A DNA stretch of 64,000 nucleotides from Fragilaria radians (GCA_900642245.1 CAAAJI010000003.1:251420-315419); one strand, 5' to 3'; numbered from the stretch's first letter, positions 34,160 to 44,788 are shown. Numbers and translations: made by a program. The notes: a model not told the origin generated them from the letters alone.

Positions 34160-34480
34160 CAAGTAACAATACGATAGTATGCCGAATGACGAACTACCTC
34201 AAGTTGATTACTTGGAACTCACGAAATGTTGTGGCTCTGCCACTGCTTCAAGCTACTTTTCAATCAATCAAGGAGAGAAAATTGTCAAGCTTCCTAAGGC
34301 TGAAAAATAATTGACTTAAGATTGATCGCCCGACCAGAAACATATGTGAACAACAATTTAGTGCTTCTGGATTTGTGTCTACCAAAATTGCTAAAGGTTG
34401 CTTCCTGTAAACTTGCAGCTCTTTTAAAGCAAATTCACCTTTTTTATTCCAGATCCACTAAGTAGACAATAAAGGACTCA
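34160..34480 (+). mobile_element. fragment of a second hAT transposon, same family as the relic at 5.4-7.2 kb
   Basis: This stretch aligns by eye with 6880-7140. Shared runs include 'cttcaagct.cttttcaa', 'ttgacttaagatt', 'caatttagtg.ttct' and the following frame coding for 'CEQQFSASGFVSTK', the hAT C-terminal dimerisation motif. Only the 3' end of a transposase gene is recognisable. Upstream parts are either absent or too decayed to see. Confidence 0.65.
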
Positions 34481-36856
34481 TCAAGTTTCCAGAGGATATT
34501 ACGAACAAGTACAATCGGAAGCTAATGCAGTTAAGAAGGAGGTGAGAGCCCTCAATGGCACTTAACAAATCAAAGATGCCGCAAATCCACTGCAAGCAGC
34601 TTATTGCTCATCCATAACGGGGGGAAATAATGATATCCACTGATGCAATTGACCAGAAGGGCTAAATGTAAAGTACAAGGGTGATATCAAAGATAATGTC
34701 ATTAAATTAAGGAGTGAAGTGATCATTGAATATGAAATAGTTATTGACATATCTGAATTTCAGAAGGGTAATTTAGATATTCCTTGGGAGGATCCACTCC
34801 ATTCAAAACAAACAAGCCAGAGATGTCAGAAATCACAGCAAGTTGCTTATTGCTCATCCAAAACGGAATCATGTATTATTTTTTTAAGGCAATCAACTGA
34901 AAGTGCTTGGAATCTTCACTTCATATAGATGGAACCAACTTTGATTCAGGAGTAGCTATATAAAAAACCTATCAAATGATGCACTCTGAAGCCAAATAAC
35001 AACTCTCGCACCCCTAAAAATTCAAAATGAAAGGTCAAAACAATGAACTATGAATATGAATGCCCTGAAACGTTTGTTCAAAAGTCAGGGACAAGATTTC
35101 AAACAAAGGGTAAATGTCAAGGAATTTTGTTGGACATTTTTAGTTGAATAAAAAAGTATATTGTACGGAAATATGAGGAGTAGAGTCTTGATAAATCTAA
35201 GTAGTACTAGTCAAATTGTTTTATTAGATTAAATTGCACTTCTTTAGGACAATCTTGACTGCATTCAAAGGATATCAAGATTCAAGAAAGTCACATTGAG
35301 AAAGATGAATACACCCAGAAGAGGAAGGGTGAATGCTTCTCAAGCAAAGCAAGAGCTTTAGAGGTGGCACACCCAGTATGAGCCAACAAAAAGAATGTGT
35401 TGAAGTACATGTATTATATAGAACCAGCTCATCAAGCTGCAAACCCAGGTGATGCAGTTGCATTTAGGTGGCTACATTGAAGCACCAAAGTACATCAATC
35501 AAATGAAAGAATTGGATGCAAAGGATCCAGAAAAATAGAGAAATGAAAACTCCTCTTATCATTAGCTTATGGGACATGTCTAAGTGGAAAAAGGTAGCTC
35601 GCAATACGATACATGATTGAGTGGATTAAAGCCAACAACATGCCGAGAAAACAAAAAGAAGATAACTTAGCTAGAATGAAGCACAATAACTCTAAGAAAG
35701 CAGTTGGAAACAATGCTTGGTGCACTAAAGAGAAAGAATACTAGGAGTAAACCAGTGCCCGTGGTATCAAGCAACGTAGAAAGTACACATGGAGTAAATT
35801 AACAACATCATGCTTAAACAAAAGGCATGTAAATAGATGAACATTCTTAACAACAGTTCGGGAGAAAAATAGCGGACAAAAGAAAGTATTCAAGATTAGA
35901 CCATGCAAACTACAGGAGTACATTGGATACAGTTTTCAGCATCGTAACCGGGTTCACTATACAGTTATAAATAGTAATGATGAGTTCCAATCTTCATGAA
36001 ACATACGGAAGACGTTAATACGGTGAACATGAGTGAGAGAGGTAGGACAGGCATCCTCCCTGCTATTACTTATTCGTGAACAGGAGTGAGGAAACGGGAC
36101 AAGAATGATTGGCTTTAGTTGACCAAGGCTATGGGATTTTTAAAAACTCAACTATTGAAGCAAGTGACCATGGTAATATCTCATGTTGTGTCAATGCAGC
36201 GTTTTGGATACAACAAGGATTTTAAAAGTTACACTGGAGCAGTGATGTTAGGAAAGAAGGCATATAATCAGTTCCCACAATGAGCAGAAGGAAAACTCAA
36301 GAAGTTTTGCAGAAGAATTAATTTCAATGGACAATGTATTATTGAAGGTATAATGGTCTAGATTATTCATGTAGGAGCAGGGACGCAAGATCAATGAGAA
36401 TATAGTCTACAGAGACAACACCTGCTCAATAAAATTGGAAATAAATGGAAAGTTGCGTTCAGGTGAAAGAACCAGACAATGGGAAGTTATATATTTCTGT
36501 GTTATCTATTCAATGGAGAGGAAATAAATGTAAAGTGCTCACCAATCAACTTAATAAAATCAGATTACATGACAAAATCACTTTCAGGAAATAAATTCAT
36601 ATCAATTTAGGAAGAAGATGTTGAATATTATGAAGAACCGAAGATTGACTAGTATGAGTATGTCGGGAATGATAAGTTGAGTAAGAGAAGTATTCCGTAC
36701 TAGTATCTCAGAAAGGATCACTTTCTCAATATCAAACAAAGTAGCGTTAGCCAAATTTAATTTTTTAAAGTGTTCTGGACAACCTTGACGGTATTCACGA
36801 TATTAGTCACCGACGTTGACCATTCAGTTGTTCTATTCAACAAAACTTAACTAAAA
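34481..36856. other. intergenic, decayed repeat-like sequence without a gene
   Basis: 2.4 kb with stops in all frames. Two similar patches, near 34,580-34,620 (aagcagcttattgctcatcc) and 34,835-34,870 (aagttgcttattgctcatcc), suggest an old internal duplication. Otherwise nothing is recognised. Confidence 0.45.
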
Positions 36857-37708
36857 ATGCTGCAGAAACAAAAACAGGAGCTAGAAGAGAATTTGAATGG
36901 ATTTGAAGCAAAAGCTATTGAGATAGAGGATTCAGAAGCAACAAGTTTACCTGTCGAAGGGATGAAGACTCCTGTGACAGAAAAGACAAGATCCAAAGCT
37001 TCGACATCATCCGTGAAAACCAAAGGGCAGAAAATAAAAGTAAGCGGTAATTCTTCAACACATTTAGTTCGCATTTCTACAAGTCCGGAGCAGCATAACT
37101 CATTGATGGAGGAGAGCGGGAAAATGCTGGAATAGTAAGTTACTGAAAGTCAAGTTTGAAGCTTAAAAGTTAACTTTTCCTCCTCGATCTGATATCTCCA
37201 TGTTTTCAGCCTTCGAACAGAGGTACTAAAGCTTCGAAAGGAAAATTATTCTCTCAAACGTGACCTTGAACGTGTCCATGAGACCACACAGCGGTTATTA
37301 GAGGCGAACGCAGTGGCTCACGACTCTTTTTCTTCACTGAGTGAAACTGCTAAGGAACAGAGACTTAAATCAAAGAGCGTGATTACAGAGCTTAAACAAG
37401 AGGTATTTGATCTTAAAAGTGCACAAGAAGAGATGAAGGATGAAGTGAATATGAAGCAGGCAGCATACGTGGCTGAAGTCCGGTCAAGAAAGTGTTATGA
37501 AGCTGGACTGAGTCGATTGGTGGAACTCATTCAAACCAAATGCCGGGATAGAAGATTGGTCGAAGCTGTGCTACAAATAAGTGATGAAATTGAAGAAGAA
37601 CAGCATCGTGACCCTGAAGCGGAAATCAAATCCGAGGCGGTGAAAGAAGCTAAAGATACCAAATTACCCGAGTCCGTTGTAGGTCGTTTTGCTTCGTTCT
37701 TCACATAG
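36857..37708 (+). CDS. coiled-coil protein of unknown function, two exons
   Basis: Exons are 36857-37134 and 37210-37708. The 75-bp intron (GTAAGT...TCAG) joins 'SGKMLE' to 'YLRTEVLKLRKEN'. The protein has 258 aa. The ATG at 36857 is preceded by an in-frame TAA. Residues 1-15 are Gln/Lys/Glu-rich. Residues 40-85 are basic and Ser/Thr-rich (TEKTRSKASTSSVKTKGQK). Residues about 90-225 form a long predicted coiled coil with a conserved-looking core 'RSRKCYEAGLSRLVELIQTKC'. The tail ends SVVGRFASFFT. No known domain is recognised. The splice restores one continuous heptad pattern, which supports the model. Confidence 0.68.
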
Positions 37709-38806
37709 GGAAATTGTCGGTGCATCGAAATCTCTAAATTATTTTCATAAACTTTCAAGAATCAGCAAAGATACAATATAGATTGAATACAAGCTTTTAT
37801 GCATGATAAGGGATGCAAGAAGACTTAATATTTCACAGTAACGCTTATTTGAGCTTAAGCACGGTTGTCCATAGATGAGGATTCACATCGTTGTTTGATG
37901 TTGTGTATTTGGGATAAAGTACCAATATTAAGAACCTTACGAGTCATGATTTACTTACTTCAATACCATAGCTGTGACTGATTTTCTTTCTCCATCAAAC
38001 ATATTTTCAAGCAGTGAAATATGCATGAATTTGCAATCAAATCGAAAAGAATGTGATCAATCTTATCTAAAGTCGCTGATTTTTCCTTCTTGCTGGCTTA
38101 CGCGCACACTTTAGGTTCAACCAATTAACAGAATTCAATTATCTGATGTTGTCATCATTATCAACTTTTGAATCAGATCTTCATTTTCACTTGATCTCTT
38201 GATCTGAATGCTCAAAATTGCTACATCCACTGTACTATTCAAAATTGTGCAACTAGAGTATCTTCTATTATTATGTTTGTGCAGAAATAATAGTTTGCCA
38301 CGTTCCAAACAAATTTCAGGAACCATCCTCTATTGATTACGCAGATTGCAATCATAGGTCTGAAGGTATTATTCATTTTCTATTCATGTCATTGTGTGTC
38401 TATTATAAAGGCAGCCAAGCCCCACAACATACGTACACTACATTCTGGCTGTTGAGTTAGCCTCTTTTCCCCTTAAACTCCTTTACTTATGATGTTTTGT
38501 GTACCACATTTTGTAAAAACAAACCTGACTTTTTTCTTGTTTTGATTGTTTTTTAGGACCGAGAGTTCATATTGGATATCCCCTATTTCACAATGTACAA
38601 GGTGCTACAAAACTGTCCTTGAACTTCTGCATTTATTTGATTGTACCGAATGCTTGAATCAGTATCTTTTGGTAGCAGGTACTTTTCGGTACGGTACATT
38701 CATAACAAACAGGAACGCATACACTATTATTATGACGACAGTGCAGTGAGGAACGACTAGAAGTCAACATCAATATCTCTTGAGTGGGAAAGAAAATTTT
38801 GGAACA
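37709..38806. other. intergenic, no gene seen
   Basis: 1.1 kb, AT-rich, with only 60-75-codon frames lacking motifs. It holds the promoter of the small membrane protein gene at its right end. Confidence 0.5.
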
Positions 38807-39076
38807 ATGTTCCGTCGCACTTTGAATTTAATGCAACAAAAAGGTGCACGAACTATTGTTCGCGATCCTCGCCGAAAGGCGAAAGTAGCATCATCATCTC
38901 TAGTGCCACAACAAGAGCCAAAAGATCTATCTTCAAATCCTTTCTCGCCGCCGTCATCTCCTTTTCCATTTCCACAACAATCTCAAATAGCTCCAGGATT
39001 AGGATCTTATGTTCTGATGGGAGCAGGAATGTCTCTAGGGTTCGCCGTGGTAGGACTGATTTTTGGCAGTTTCTGA
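38807..39076 (+). CDS. small single-span membrane protein, function unknown
   Basis: 89 aa from the ATG at 38807; a longer frame starts only at TTG. The N-terminus is basic and amphipathic (FRRTLNLMQQKGARTIVRD), like a mitochondrial presequence or a membrane-surface helix. A Ser/Pro linker (NPFSPPSSPFPFPQQ) follows. One Gly-rich hydrophobic span (about 64-88, YVLMGAGMSLGFAVVGLIFG) reaches almost to the C-terminus. The compositional layout is protein-like and the frame is clean, but no family is recognised. A small subunit of an organellar membrane complex is one possibility; this is inference. Confidence 0.5.
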   Translation: MFRRTLNLMQQKGARTIVRDPRRKAKVASSSLVPQQEPKDLSSNPFSPPSSPFPFPQQSQIAPGLGSYVLMGAGMSLGFAVVGLIFGSF

Positions 39077-39217
39077 ATTTTTTGATGATGAACATTGTTG
39101 GGGATCATGGTCGTCCATTACCCTAGGTACAACGATGAACTAGTACAGTAAACTGTTAGATAGGAACAAACTAATTAGACAGTTTTTCCGAGTAATCAAT
39201 TCATTGTTACTATTTCG

Positions 39218-40714
39218 ATGACAACTCTTTCCACTTTTGGGAATGTTTCGTTAGAGAGACGAAGGGGTATCGTCACCAAATCGACAAACTTCTCTTCTCA
39301 TTTGATTGTGACTTATACTTGCGTTGCCGTCGCAGCATTTTCCGTTTTCATTTTCTGCTCCACAGCATCGACTCATGCGCATGGAGAAGGAATTTTGATA
39401 TCCCAACAAAGCCCCCACTTGGAACTGTCACCAAATGCAAATGTATCAGTTAGCTTGAAAACGGAATCCGTCCATCATGAAATTCAAGAAGGAGGATCAT
39501 CATTAATTACCGGATATCCATCCAAAGCCCCGATATTCCATCTGGAGTCAGAGGACCCAAACTTTCCATGGAAATTAGCTGCTCCAACCATTGATGATGT
39601 AATCATTCCATCTTGGATTCATGCGTACTCTAAATTCCACAATGAATCCTTACAGAATGCGCATCGGGAAACTAAAGACACTGATAAAAACAAGTATTTA
39701 ATTTTCACATGCTTTAAATCCTGCTCCGGGACAGGAAACCGTCAACGTGCAATATTCGCATCTTTCATGATGGCGATGGTCACAAATCGCATTTTTCTCA
39801 TAGATATTTCATTTCCAGTTCGACTAGAATCCATTTTATTACCCAATACCATACGCTGGAATTGGTTTCCACCCCATATGAATCAATTAAAAGTTAAACA
39901 GTTGAAACTTCGGAATAAAAATCCACCCATGTTGGACTCTCCCTCAAAGTTCCTTTCGTTGTCTCACATTCCCGTCTTGCGTGTGGAAGCTAATACACCC
40001 GTCAACTTGGAACAACAGTGGAGGTCAGCCGAAGTTGCAGCCTATGTCACAAAGTATGGAGATGCACGTGCGAACACCGTCCCAGGTGCCCTATACAAAC
40101 AACTCTTCTGGACCTTATACCGACCAACCCCTGCTTTGACACAAGCAGCAATCTCATTGAGGAAAGAATTGCAAATTGAACCGAAGGTCTTACCAAATAG
40201 GATGCGAGACGTCAACACTACTACGAAGGGGACGGAAACCAACTTTCCTACTAATCTTCATTCCTACAACAAGTATATTGCCTTACACGCGAGAACGGGA
40301 GGAGACGGACACTATTGGAAAGATAAGGACCGCTTTACCTTTGATGGATTGGACAATATGATGGCAAATGCTAAAATGGTGAGGCAGGGTATGTTGCAAT
40401 CATCTTCTTCGTCATCCACCAATAATATGACCTACCTTTGGCCAATTGTGGTTGTATCCGATGATCCACAAGCGAAAAAGACTTTGAAAGAAATGGAACC
40501 ATCCTTAGTCCGGTATGCTGATACTAAAATTATTCATGTGGATAGGACAAAACCCGAATGGAATGATCTCGATGGAAGTATAGCAGTTTGGGCAGATATC
40601 TTGATATTGTCACAAGCATCTTGTATTGTTAAGGGCCGTGGGAGTTTTAGTATGCTAGGAGCTTGGTTGGCAGCTCATAAGTTTGGTTCATCCTGTATGC
40701 ATCTTGTGATATGA
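39218..40714 (+). CDS. fucosyltransferase-like GT-B glycosyltransferase, type II membrane protein
   Basis: 498 aa, single exon. A cytosolic N-terminus (about 1-28) precedes a signal anchor (about 29-50, LIVTYTCVAVAAFSVFIFC) and a stem. The catalytic region opens with 'SGTGNRQRAIFASFMMAMVTNR', the GxGNR-type loop of the alpha-fucosyltransferase superfamily (NodZ/FUT8/POFUT/xyloglucan-FUT fold). Later come 'YIALHARTGG', an Arg-containing donor-binding strand equivalent to HxRxG, and 'DLDGSIAVWADILILSQAS' followed by 'GRGSFSMLGAWLA', the typical C-terminal Ser/Gly motif. A Golgi enzyme adding fucose or a related sugar is likely. Acceptor and precise family remain unknown. Several N-glycosylation sequons lie in the luminal part. 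It converges with RIC8 (292 bp apart). Confidence 0.72.
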   Translation: MTTLSTFGNVSLERRRGIVTKSTNFSSHLIVTYTCVAVAAFSVFIFCSTASTHAHGEGILISQQSPHLELSPNANVSVSLKTESVHHEIQEGGSSLITGYPSKAPIFHLESEDPNFPWKLAAPTIDDVIIPSWIHAYSKFHNESLQNAHRETKDTDKNKYLIFTCFKSCSGTGNRQRAIFASFMMAMVTNRIFLIDISFPVRLESILLPNTIRWNWFPPHMNQLKVKQLKLRNKNPPMLDSPSKFLSLSHIPVLRVEANTPVNLEQQWRSAEVAAYVTKYGDARANTVPGALYKQLFWTLYRPTPALTQAAISLRKELQIEPKVLPNRMRDVNTTTKGTETNFPTNLHSYNKYIALHARTGGDGHYWKDKDRFTFDGLDNMMANAKMVRQGMLQSSSSSSTNNMTYLWPIVVVSDDPQAKKTLKEMEPSLVRYADTKIIHVDRTKPEWNDLDGSIAVWADILILSQASCIVKGRGSFSMLGAWLAAHKFGSSCMHLVI

Positions 40715-41006
40715 CGAGCACTAGTCGACAATAACTATCAATGCAACCTAGATCGGAGTTCTCTTACAAGTCTTTGTTGTGCGAACTGTCATGGCTAAGC
40801 CTACAATTAAGTGTCATGGACCATTACCTTTTGAATCTCGACGACTGAAGGTATGAAACAATGTCTTCTTCAATGCAAAGATTGCTCCAGAATCCACTGT
40901 TGTGCGAAAGCCACTTTCCATCTCTATAGATTAACTCTTTTCAATCCACATTAAGTTGTTAGTCCTATTGTCTATATTCATAAAATCTTTACTGGAAGTC
41001 TATACA

Positions 41007-42500
41007 TTAGATTGATTGAGGTGGAACTTGCAATAATCCACGAGCCTGCAATAAAGGTATGGCATTCCCCATCCCAACGCGGTGAGCATATTCATTGGCA
41101 TCATTGTTGCACAATGTCCAAAGCAGTTCCGCCATCCACCGCTTCGTATGTGCCTCAGTCCAACTAAGTAGTCGTATGCATTTGTGTCGCAAGCTCCCTT
41201 TAGGTGCATCTGCAGGAGACATGGCAGCCTTCATGGCTCGTGTATACGACTCCGGAAGTGGATTGGGAAAGACACGTGCCTTTACCAAACGACAAACCTC
41301 AGGAGAGTCCAAGCAAAGTTGTCGCAGCACCATCAAAATAGGAGTGACAGCTTTTGCTGCTGCCACTCCCAAGGATGTGGAGTTTACAACGTTAGATACT
41401 TGAGTTTCCATTGTGTCAACCAACATTTCCGTGACATTCATATTGAGAATGCTGGACGACGGTATGTCCATCAAAATATGAACAGTCTCGAGACGACAAT
41501 CGGGCCGTCGTAACAATGCCGTAAGAAGAGAAAGATTGATAGGGTTACTACTATATCGCCCAGCACGGAGTGCGTAGAGTATCCTCAAGAGTTCAATTCG
41601 CAATTCATGCCGTCTGTCATCCTCCCATGAAAGACTTTGCCCTGTAAGTTCCCACAATACATCCAGCATCGTGAAAGGAGGTTCATCGCTTGTTGGTGAC
41701 ACGTGGGACTCACTGTGATGAAAGTCCTTAGAGCAATGAAATTTTCGGACAGATTGATCAAATCCAGGTTCTGTAACAATCAAATGATTCAATACCCGCA
41801 GTGACGCAAGTTGCCAAGATACGCTTGTCTTTGAGCCATTTGAGAGAACTTGAGCAACTAGAGGAAGAAAATGCATGCCTTCCAGATTGGGCCCTATTCG
41901 ATGCTCATGATGAATTTGGCAGGCATACAGTAAACAAAGCGTTGCATAACGACCGACCTCTTGGTAGAGTGAAAATAAGTCTTGATCACCGTATGTAGTT
42001 GGTGGACCATCGTTGACATGCGTATACGAAATTTGTTCTTGGTCGCTTGATGCTGTCAATAAAATAGAAGATGAAATTTGTCTCAAATAAGGTTCAAGTG
42101 GCCTTGACTCGTTCTCATTAGTGGGAAGGACGACTGATTCGATAACTTTGCGATGCTCCGTATAGTTGAGATGGGTTATTTGCAATGCCCAACGCCATAG
42201 ATTTTTCGTGGAGCGTAAGTGTTGTACTCTTTGTTCTAGAAATTTCAGCGATACTACATCTTGCGGAAGTGCCTCTAGCGCTCCGAAGACTTTAACGTCT
42301 TCCTGCTCCGCAAGAGACTCATAAAGTAAAATTGCAATCCTTCCCAAATTTTCAGCATATTCGACGTCTCTTGGTTCCGATAAGCACTGTCCAATACCAG
42401 ACTCAAACTCATCATTGCAGTTTTTCAACTTTTCTGGATCCAGCATGGAACTAGATAAAAGACTTTCGAGAACAAAAGGAAATCGGTTCATGTCGCACAT
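41007..42500 (-). CDS. RIC8/synembryn-like G-alpha chaperone and exchange factor
   Basis: 497 aa from the ATG at 42500, single exon. The protein is all-helical with armadillo-like repeats. The C-terminal part carries the clearest family match: 'GSLRHKCIRLLSW', then 'AELLWTLCNNDANEYAHRVG' and 'GNAIPLLQARGLL', equivalent to the synembryn ending 'EFLFVLCKE...GYGNAAGLLAARGL'. A long stretch 'LRIELLRILYALRAGRY' also fits. RIC8 acts in the cytosol as a chaperone and non-receptor GEF of heterotrimeric G-alpha subunits. Its presence implies G-protein signalling in this alga. Most of the N-terminal half is too divergent to confirm by eye. Confidence 0.7.
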   Translation of the reverse strand: MCDMNRFPFVLESLLSSSMLDPEKLKNCNDEFESGIGQCLSEPRDVEYAENLGRIAILLYESLAEQEDVKVFGALEALPQDVVSLKFLEQRVQHLRSTKNLWRWALQITHLNYTEHRKVIESVVLPTNENESRPLEPYLRQISSSILLTASSDQEQISYTHVNDGPPTTYGDQDLFSLYQEVGRYATLCLLYACQIHHEHRIGPNLEGMHFLPLVAQVLSNGSKTSVSWQLASLRVLNHLIVTEPGFDQSVRKFHCSKDFHHSESHVSPTSDEPPFTMLDVLWELTGQSLSWEDDRRHELRIELLRILYALRAGRYSSNPINLSLLTALLRRPDCRLETVHILMDIPSSSILNMNVTEMLVDTMETQVSNVVNSTSLGVAAAKAVTPILMVLRQLCLDSPEVCRLVKARVFPNPLPESYTRAMKAAMSPADAPKGSLRHKCIRLLSWTEAHTKRWMAELLWTLCNNDANEYAHRVGMGNAIPLLQARGLLQVPPQSI

Positions 42501-42874
42501 ATTAAATAGGAATAGATGTGTTGTTGTTTCTAATGATGTAAATACTTACCATCAAATGCTAGTACGGTATGGCGTTTTGAACAATGAAGAACCAGCGTAG
42601 CTAAAGTTTTCCAAGGCTTTTGCATTCTTACTCTTGATATTTCCTGAATGATGCCTAATGGCACCATGAGAAACTAGTAAACTTAGTTTAATAAAAAAGA
42701 TAAAACATGGAGAACAGTATCTGTTTTCCTGATATCGAGCATAACATTATGTTATGAAGTTACTATGAATATTCTTCAGGACGATAATCAAAGTCAATGT
42801 GCCAACAACTTTCACAAAAAAATCCAGAGTAACTTTCCAAGTCCTTTATAAAACTCAAATTGTTAAACTATTAT
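42501..42874. other. intergenic between RIC8-like and pirin genes
   Basis: 374 bp between two genes on the same strand. It contains the pirin 3' UTR and the RIC8 promoter. No motif stands out. Confidence 0.5.
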
Positions 42875-43786
42875 TTAAAAGTCAGTTCTACCAGCGCCTT
42901 TTTCTGTCGGCAGTACGAAAATAAGAATATGAGAAACATTACCAGTTTCAGTCTCCTCCACATGTGTTGCCTCAATCTCAAGCAATCCTCCTGATCCGGT
43001 TATTTCGCAGCCATCATATTTCATCAACTGCTTCTGGTTTATCTTTATGCCGCCTTCAATACAAAGTGCATAGGCCATACGCCCGTCTGCTAAACTCAGT
43101 TCTACCTTCTTTCCCATTTCTAATTCTGCAACGTATGTATCTATATCTTGATTGATCTTTACCGGGGTTATAGACGCAGCATTTTTCACATCAGAAACTA
43201 AATGCTGTAAAGTATTCCTCCGCAGTTCTAAAGTGTTCGAAAAAGAGCCATACTTTGGTGCAAGCCCTTGAGATCGGGGTAGTATCCAAGTTTGGATGAA
43301 TCGAAGAGGACGACTTTCGTTATTGAATTCTTCATGAGTAATTCCTTTACCAGCAGTCATAAATTGAATTGAACCTCGACTTAATGTTTCTTCCGTGCCC
43401 ATGGAATCTTTATGATACAATCCACCATGAACGACATAAGTAAGTATTTCCATGTTGGAGTGTCCATGGGCTCCGAAACCAGTATGACTGATGGGGATAG
43501 AATTGATTAGAAATAAATCTTATCATGGACATTTACATCAAAGCTTTCTTAAGCAAAACGAGACTTACGGTTGGACGAGGTCGTCATTCATGACCCTTAA
43601 CTTCCCGAACTGAGAATTTTTAAAGTTTTGATACTCTGCGAAGCTAAAATGAAAACGTGACTTCAGCCAGTTATCATTTGTCCAACTCGGGTCATCGACT
43701 TTGTTTGGACCATTACCGAACCAGACCGGATTCGGTTCTGATATGTAAAGCTTGTCGTTCGGGATGACTCTCACGTTAGGACCCAT
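42875..43786 (-). CDS. pirin-family (YhhW-type) bicupin, two exons
   Basis: Exons are 43569-43786 and 42875-43487. The 81-bp intron (GTAAGT...TCAG) joins 'NDDLVQP' to 'HTGFGAHGHSNMEILTYV'. The protein has 276 aa from the ATG at 43786. The pirin core is clear: 'FHFSFAEY', 'GFGAHGHSNMEI' with the metal-ligand His residues, 'GSIQFMTAGKGITHEEFN' with His and Glu, and 'RFIQTWILP'. Pirins are iron-binding cupins; some bacterial members oxidise quercetin, and human pirin is a nuclear co-regulator. The frame stays open upstream to at least 44020 without an ATG. An extra 5' exon (ATG at 44057) with a 46-bp intron is possible and would add an N-terminal leader. Confidence 0.85.
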
Positions 43787-44303
43787 AGAATAAGTTGGTG
43801 GTTGAGGAATGATGTGATAGGATACCGCTGAAGATGATATCAACGTAGCTAAACTACGTCCAAGGTTCTTAGAAGTGTGTAAAATGGTAGCGATGAACTC
43901 AAGTCCCTTTGAGAAAGAGGGATTGCTGGAAATATATGAGCATTCATTTCGATCCTGGATGAACGCCTTACCTCGCCGACTTCTCCGGACTTCGCCGAGA
44001 GTTAAAAAATTCGAAGAATTGATACAATGGCCCGAACAAAGTTTTATTTGGCAACATAAGTTCAGTTTTCATTGCTCATATTTCTGAATGGTAGCTCTTC
44101 ATATCCCATTCTAAACTATATTCTGAAATTTCTATGCAAGAAGCATGACCTGACTGCAGTGAGATAATCTATTGATCAAATTCTACTAGCATGTGGAGAT
44201 CAGATGCTAAGTATATCTTTTGGCTGTTCCTTCCAAACACATTCACTGTTCAAAATTTACTTACTTGCTCAAGCTGTAAATAGCTGTCAATGCCAAAACT
44301 TAA
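43787..44303. other. region between pirin and the piggyBac element
   Basis: About 0.5 kb. The part down to about 43,790 may include a pirin 5' exon or leader (see the pirin entry). Nothing else is recognised. The last four bases (44300-44303, TTAA) are the target duplication of the transposon. Confidence 0.45.
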
Positions 44304-44348
44304 CCCTTTCACCCCTGAAAATTTTCAAATGACATATATGTCATTTGA
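44304..44348 (+). repeat. left terminal inverted repeat of the piggyBac element
   Basis: Begins with CCC after TTAA. The first 20 bases match the right end exactly (inverted). The repeat then runs into a perfect 24-bp palindrome (44325-44348). Confidence 0.92.
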
Positions 44349-44420
44349 CATAGCCAATGAAAATCACTCCAAATTTTGGAATATCAGCCAATCATTTTAC
44401 TCCACCGTACGACGCAATCG

Positions 44421-44768
44421 ATGGAGGGACAAAACGAGACAGCATTTGTTGATGATGAAGTAATTGTATGCCATATTTGTGGATCGACACCTTGTGAGTG
44501 GGTTGAGTTTGGTGATGAAGTGAAGGATTACTCAAAAAGGTTATATATTCACAAATCTATGCATGGGATGATTGCCATGACAGATCGGGATGGGAATTTT
44601 ATCCCAAATAATAAGATGAGGAAAGCATTGTACAAAACATTTACATACTTGAAATTTGGGCATCTCGGTCGAGGTAATAGGATTCCAATTCCATCGTGTG
44701 TTGTTAGCAAGATTCGACAAATGTACCCAGAGCCAGATGGCAATTACATAGGTTTTCATGAAGAGTAA
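44421..44768 (+). CDS. accessory ORF of the piggyBac element (small Cys/His-containing protein, unknown function)
   Basis: 115 aa from the ATG at 44421; upstream codons include only a TTG. The N-terminal part has a zinc-knuckle-like cluster 'VCHICGSTPCEWVEFGDEV', with C-x2-C-x4-C spacing. The C-terminal part has 'KTFTYLKFGHLGRGNRIPIP', 'CVVSKIRQMYPEPDGNYIGF'. The frame is intact although the neighbouring transposase is broken. From memory, proteins ending in an 'IRxxFPxxxGxYxGF'-type motif are scattered among protists and other eukaryotes, often near transposons; this needs a database search. Possible roles are DNA binding at the element's ends or regulation of transposition, both inference. 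It is convergent with the transposase, with only about 20 bp between the stops. Confidence 0.72.
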   Translation: MEGQNETAFVDDEVIVCHICGSTPCEWVEFGDEVKDYSKRLYIHKSMHGMIAMTDRDGNFIPNNKMRKALYKTFTYLKFGHLGRGNRIPIPSCVVSKIRQMYPEPDGNYIGFHEE

Positions 44769-44788
44769 AAATTAAGTTAAATTACTGC

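Noticed and set aside
43787..44057. Upstream pirin exon with a start ATG at 44057
   Set aside because: The frame is continuous and GT-AG signals exist, but the implied intron is only 46 bp and the added leader has no conserved feature; kept as a possibility in the pirin entry, not as a model.
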